Shown: positions 61,240 to 64,000 of the stretch, in pieces
Layout of the letters: every line of letters begins with the position of its first letter
Numbering within the stretch: the first letter of the stretch is position 1
NCBI RefSeq assembly: GCF_032878875.1
Contig: NZ_CP118157.1
Span: 2,046,001-2,110,000, forward strand
Length of the DNA: 64,000 nucleotides
Direction of reading: 5' to 3'
From: Microbacterium sp. AB
Lineage (GTDB): Bacteria; Actinomycetota; Actinomycetes; Actinomycetales; Microbacteriaceae
Notes under the pieces: model-generated
Seen by the model: the letters and a program-made list of their open reading frames with translations, nothing else
Database searches by the model: none
What the model was told of the DNA's origin: nothing
Position numbers and translations under genes: made by a program

Positions 61240-61935
61240 ATGACCATCCAGACCGTCATCCTCGCCGCAGGCATGGGATCGCGCCTCGGCCGGGTGCTTC
61301 CGAAGTCCCTGACCGTGCTGAGCGACGGACGCTCCATCATGCAGCAGCAGCACGAGAACGTCCGCGCCGCCTTCGGCGACGACGCGCGCATCACCACCGT
61401 CGTGGGCTACCGCGCGGAGGACATCGTCGAGCGTTTCCCCGACGCGAACTACGTCTACAACGAGCGCTACGACCAGACGAACACCTCGAAGAGCCTGCTG
61501 CGCGCGCTCTCCGCGACCGGCCGCGGCGGCGTGCTGTGGATGAACGGCGACGTCGTCTTCGACCCTCGGATCCTCGGCCGGGCGGTCTCCCTCATCGAGC
61601 GCGAGCAGTCCTTCGTCACCGTGAACACCTCCAAGGTGAGCGACGAGGAGGTCAAGTACACCGTCGCCCCCGACGGCCACATCGACGAGCTCTCGAAGAC
61701 GGTCGTCGGCGGGATCGGCGAGGCCGTGGGCATCAACTACGTCTCGCAGCGCGACAAGCGGGCCTTCATGCGGCAGCTGGGCCGCGTGAACGATCAGGAC
61801 TACTTCGAGCGCGGTCTCGAGCTCGCGATCGCCGAGGACGGGCTGCGCATCGCGCCGATGGACATCTCGGACCTGTACGCCGTCGAGGTCGACTTCGCCG
61901 AGGACCTCGAGCGAGCGAACGCGGCCCTCGTCTGA
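61240..61935 (+). CDS. Sugar-phosphate or choline-phosphate nucleotidyltransferase
   Basis: 231 residues. VILAAGMGSRLGRVLPKSLTVL is the nucleotide-binding signature (LAAGxGxR...PK) of the sugar-nucleotidyl transferase fold, and VLWMNGDVVFDPRIL holds the metal-binding Asp. The short length, with no C-terminal hexapeptide domain, is like LicC-type CTP:phosphocholine cytidylyltransferases, but the substrate is unproven. CAGGAG lies 6 nt before the ATG. Confidence 0.9.
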   Translation: MTIQTVILAAGMGSRLGRVLPKSLTVLSDGRSIMQQQHENVRAAFGDDARITTVVGYRAEDIVERFPDANYVYNERYDQTNTSKSLLRALSATGRGGVLWMNGDVVFDPRILGRAVSLIEREQSFVTVNTSKVSDEEVKYTVAPDGHIDELSKTVVGGIGEAVGINYVSQRDKRAFMRQLGRVNDQDYFERGLELAIAEDGLRIAPMDISDLYAVEVDFAEDLERANAALV

Positions 61936-61969
61936 GCATCCCCCCTCGACCCGTGCCGACCATCGGCTG

Positions 61970-62983
61970 ATGCCCGAGGACGTCCATCGCATCCATTCGC
62001 TGCCCGAGGATGCGCCGTGGCAGAGCGGCCTGCCGCCCGTGGGCTCCGCCGAGCACCCGATCGCGATCCGCGCCCTCGACGGGGTGCTCGCCGTCCAGCG
62101 TCCGGTCGTGCTGGCCCACCTGCGATCGATGCGCCTGCGTCACCCGGAGGCGACGCCCGCCCAGATCGTGCGCATGCTCGAGCGGCGCTATCTCGCCGGC
62201 GTGACCGCAGGGGGCGCCGCCGTGGGTGCGACGGCGGTCGTGCCGGGCATCGGGACGGGCGTGACGCTCGCGCTGTCGGGGGTCGAGACGGCGGGGTTCC
62301 TGGAGGCGACGACGCTGTTCGCGCAGTCGCTCGCGGAGGTGCACGGCTTCGCCGTCGAGAGCCCCGATCGCTCGCGCGCCCTCGTGCTGACGCTCATGCT
62401 CGGCGGTGAGGGCGTCGCCCTCGTCCGTCAGCTTGCGGGGCAGGCCCTGGGCAAGGGGGCCTCGCTCTCGACGCATTGGGGCGATCTCATCGCGAAGTCG
62501 CTCCCCAAGGCCGCTGTCGGTCCGCTGGTCGATCGGCTCAAGAAGACCTTCATCCATCAGTTCGCGGCACGGGGCGGGGCGAGCTTCGTCGGGAAGGCCC
62601 TTCCGTTCGGCGTCGGCGCCGCCGTCGGCGGCGCCGGGAACCACCTCCTGGGGCGCCGTGTCGTGCAGGCGTCGCGGCGGGCGTTCGGCGAGGTCCCGGA
62701 ACGGCTGCCGTCCGCGATCGAGCCGCGACCGGGCGCGGAGCGGATCGAACACGTCGCCCTGCACGGCCTGGAGCAGGCGCGATCCGCGATGTGGGCGGCC
62801 GCCGGCTCCGTGGGCGCCGGTCTGGGCGCGGCGCGGCGCGGCATCGCCGCTGCGGGAGACGGCGCGGGCAGGGCGGGCCGGGGCGCGGCGGGCTCCGTGC
62901 GTCGTGCGCTCTCCCGGCGGACGGACGACCGCGCCGAGTCAGCGGATCCCGAGCGGGACGACGACGCCGGCGAACGACGCTGA
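61970..62983 (+). CDS. Hypothetical protein with glycine-rich hydrophobic region (EcsC-like)
   Basis: 337 residues. A hydrophobic Gly/Ala stretch (AGVTAGGAAVGATAVVPGIGTGVTLALSG) and a second one near KALPFGVGAAVGGAGNHLL flank helical segments, similar in outline to EcsC-family proteins. The C-terminal 80 residues are rich in Ala, Arg and Asp and appear disordered. It starts 35 bp after the nucleotidyltransferase and may be co-transcribed. Family assignment is uncertain. Confidence 0.7.
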   Translation: MPEDVHRIHSLPEDAPWQSGLPPVGSAEHPIAIRALDGVLAVQRPVVLAHLRSMRLRHPEATPAQIVRMLERRYLAGVTAGGAAVGATAVVPGIGTGVTLALSGVETAGFLEATTLFAQSLAEVHGFAVESPDRSRALVLTLMLGGEGVALVRQLAGQALGKGASLSTHWGDLIAKSLPKAAVGPLVDRLKKTFIHQFAARGGASFVGKALPFGVGAAVGGAGNHLLGRRVVQASRRAFGEVPERLPSAIEPRPGAERIEHVALHGLEQARSAMWAAAGSVGAGLGAARRGIAAAGDGAGRAGRGAAGSVRRALSRRTDDRAESADPERDDDAGERR

Positions 62984-63117
62984 TCCTCTTCGGCGGGGCC
63001 TCGACGAGGCGCGACGTCCCGTGCACAGGCGCCGATGCGGATGACTTCTCCACAGATCCGCGCTCGAGGAGGGAGTCCGAGCCCCCGCGCGTCGGCGGCC
63101 GCTCGTAGCGTCGCCGC

Positions 63118-63417
63118 ATGCTCACGATCCTCGACGGCGCGCGCACTCCCCCGGCCTATCGCGTTCCGTGGCATGTCGACCGCTCGGACGCTCCGCATCC
63201 CCGCGTGTCGAACATCGCGTCGGAGCCGGTCGACGTCGTCCGCGCGTTCATCATGGACGACACGTCGCCGCCGATGAGCGAGCGCTGGGGCCTCGTGCTC
63301 CCCGGCGAGGTCTGCGAGCTCTGCCTCTGCGATCGCGAGCTCGCCTCCGTCATCGTCAGCCTCGCGTGGTTCCGTCCGGGCGAGGACGCGGAGTATCTGT
63401 GGCGGTTCTCCCTGTGA
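63118..63417 (+). CDS. Hypothetical small protein
   Basis: 99 residues. No signal peptide, membrane segment or known domain is seen. GEVCELCLCDRE contains three closely spaced cysteines but no matching pair for a zinc site. A non-coding gap of 134 bp precedes it, and its stop is 5 bp from the convergent XRE gene. Confidence 0.6.
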   Translation: MLTILDGARTPPAYRVPWHVDRSDAPHPRVSNIASEPVDVVRAFIMDDTSPPMSERWGLVLPGEVCELCLCDRELASVIVSLAWFRPGEDAEYLWRFSL

Positions 63418-63422
63418 GCAGC

Positions 63423-63734
63423 TCAGTCGCCCAGGGTGCGCGGCTGACGGCGGTGCCGCTCGCGCTCGGTGTAGCCGTACGGGCGCCGCCCCTGCGGCAG
63501 ATCGGACGCGTCGAGGTCCTGAAGCAGATCGCCCACCTCGACTTCGAGGGCGATCGCGATCTGCAGGAGCGTGTACACGGTGGGGTTGCCCGCGCCCTTC
63601 TCGATCCGCTGGAGGTGCGTCAGGTCGAGATCGGCGCATTCCGCAAGCGAGCGAGCGCTGAGGCTGGCTCGATGACGGAGTTCGGCGATGCGCTGCCCTA
63701 CTTTCACCGACACGGCTGACTGGGGCTTCGGCAT
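63423..63734 (-). CDS. XRE family helix-turn-helix regulator
   Basis: 103 residues. The HTH is VGQRIAELRHRASLSARSLAECADLDLTHLQRIEKGAGNPTVYTLLQIAIALEV (split over about 12-65), followed by a short basic tail. ATG 63734 is the first start. The upstream gap contains a perfect palindrome and further ATGCC half-sites, so autoregulation is likely (inference). Confidence 0.9.
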   Translation of the reverse strand: MPKPQSAVSVKVGQRIAELRHRASLSARSLAECADLDLTHLQRIEKGAGNPTVYTLLQIAIALEVEVGDLLQDLDASDLPQGRRPYGYTERERHRRQPRTLGD

Positions 63735-63796
63735 CCTTCAAGCTTCACGACGGTCGCGTGCGATGCCTAAGTATGCCTGCACTCGTTTTCAGTCTA

Positions 63797-63810
63797 CGGC
63801 ATATATGCCG
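63797..63810. promoter_or_regulatory. Perfect 14-bp palindrome in the divergent gap
   Basis: CGGCATATATGCCG is exactly self-complementary and lies between the XRE regulator and the SCO4848-like gene. ATGCC half-sites recur near 63763-63777. It is a candidate operator for the XRE protein. Confidence 0.5.
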
Positions 63811-63848
63811 GCGACGATCATCCGATCCCCGGCTCGTAGACTCGACGC

Positions 63849-64000
63849 ATGACCGTCCTCCTGGGTGTCCTGCTGCTCGTCAACGCCGTCTTCAACGTCG
63901 TGGTGTGGCCCCGCTTCGGGAAGCGCGTCGCGGCCGATCCGAGGGCTCGGGACGCCGACGGGCGGAAGACGTCGTTCTACACCGTCCACGCCGTGCTCAT
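63849..64000 (+). CDS. SCO4848-like membrane protein (5' end only)
   Basis: The open frame from ATG 63849 runs off the window after 50 codons. VLLGVLLLVNAVFNVVVWPRFG followed by RKTSFYTVH matches the start of the short actinobacterial SCO4848 family, about 75 residues in full. It is divergent from the XRE regulator and may be controlled by it. Confidence 0.8.
   Translation, partial: MTVLLGVLLLVNAVFNVVVWPRFGKRVAADPRARDADGRKTSFYTVHAVL

Noticed and set aside
1..64000. CRISPR array or Cas genes
   Set aside because: No regularly spaced identical repeats and no Cas-like proteins were found; the repeats near 31300-31600 are too irregular.

Overview
The window is high-GC DNA (my reading is roughly 70% in the backbone) from an actinobacterium, most likely Microbacterium or a near relative in Microbacteriaceae. 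The evidence is the actinobacterial gene families (SCO4848-like membrane protein, DUF3039, DUF4244 Flp-like pilin, Ku plus LigD NHEJ pair, an RF2 gene without the programmed frameshift), heavy use of GTG starts, and many ATGA or GTGA start/stop overlaps.

Layout. 1-2925: divergent XRE-type regulator (partial) and two short-chain dehydrogenases, a decayed tautomerase and an Atu4866-domain protein. 2974-11581: a self-contained peptide uptake and breakdown cluster. On the minus strand it runs M19 dipeptidase, lipoprotein binding protein, two permeases, an S33-type hydrolase and a tandem Lrp/AsnC regulator, nearly all overlapping; a double ATPase is divergent. 11758-33325: a 21.6-kb integrated genomic island. 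33292-45369: backbone with tRNA-Gln, gltX, a FAH-fold enzyme, ilvE, leuB, an MFS pump with its TetR regulator, serA, two small membrane proteins, prfB and a second MFS gene. 44961-49848: Tad/Flp pilus cluster. 49931-64000: a flavin-fold oxidase, tRNA-Leu, DedA, Ku, LigD, rdgB, rph, murI, pncB, DUF3039, an ABC exporter, a nucleotidyltransferase, hypotheticals, an XRE regulator and the start of a SCO4848-like gene.

The island is inserted in the 3' end of tRNA-Gln(CTG). It is bounded by a 35-bp direct repeat of the tRNA tail (11758-11792 and 33291-33325), with a second identical 27-bp repeat just inside each end. A tyrosine integrase and a small excisionase-type HTH protein sit beside the tRNA. 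It carries a MobF relaxase but no visible type IV secretion genes, so it looks like an integrative mobilizable element. Cargo includes an AbiE toxin-antitoxin pair, a six-gene minus-strand operon, a three-gene cassette of DUF4365, unknown and DUF4238 proteins, and a two-gene membrane-protein unit broken by an IS3-like element.

The main candidate for an undescribed system is the operon at 13602-21670: HTH regulator, MmeI-like DNA methyltransferase, SF2 helicase, GIY-YIG nuclease, a reverse transcriptase with a helical C-terminus, and a HEPN protein. The last five genes overlap by 4, 4, 4 and 11 bp, which suggests one co-translated unit joining a restriction-modification-like module to an AbiA-like RT/HEPN pair split into two proteins. 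Function is inferred from domains and layout only.
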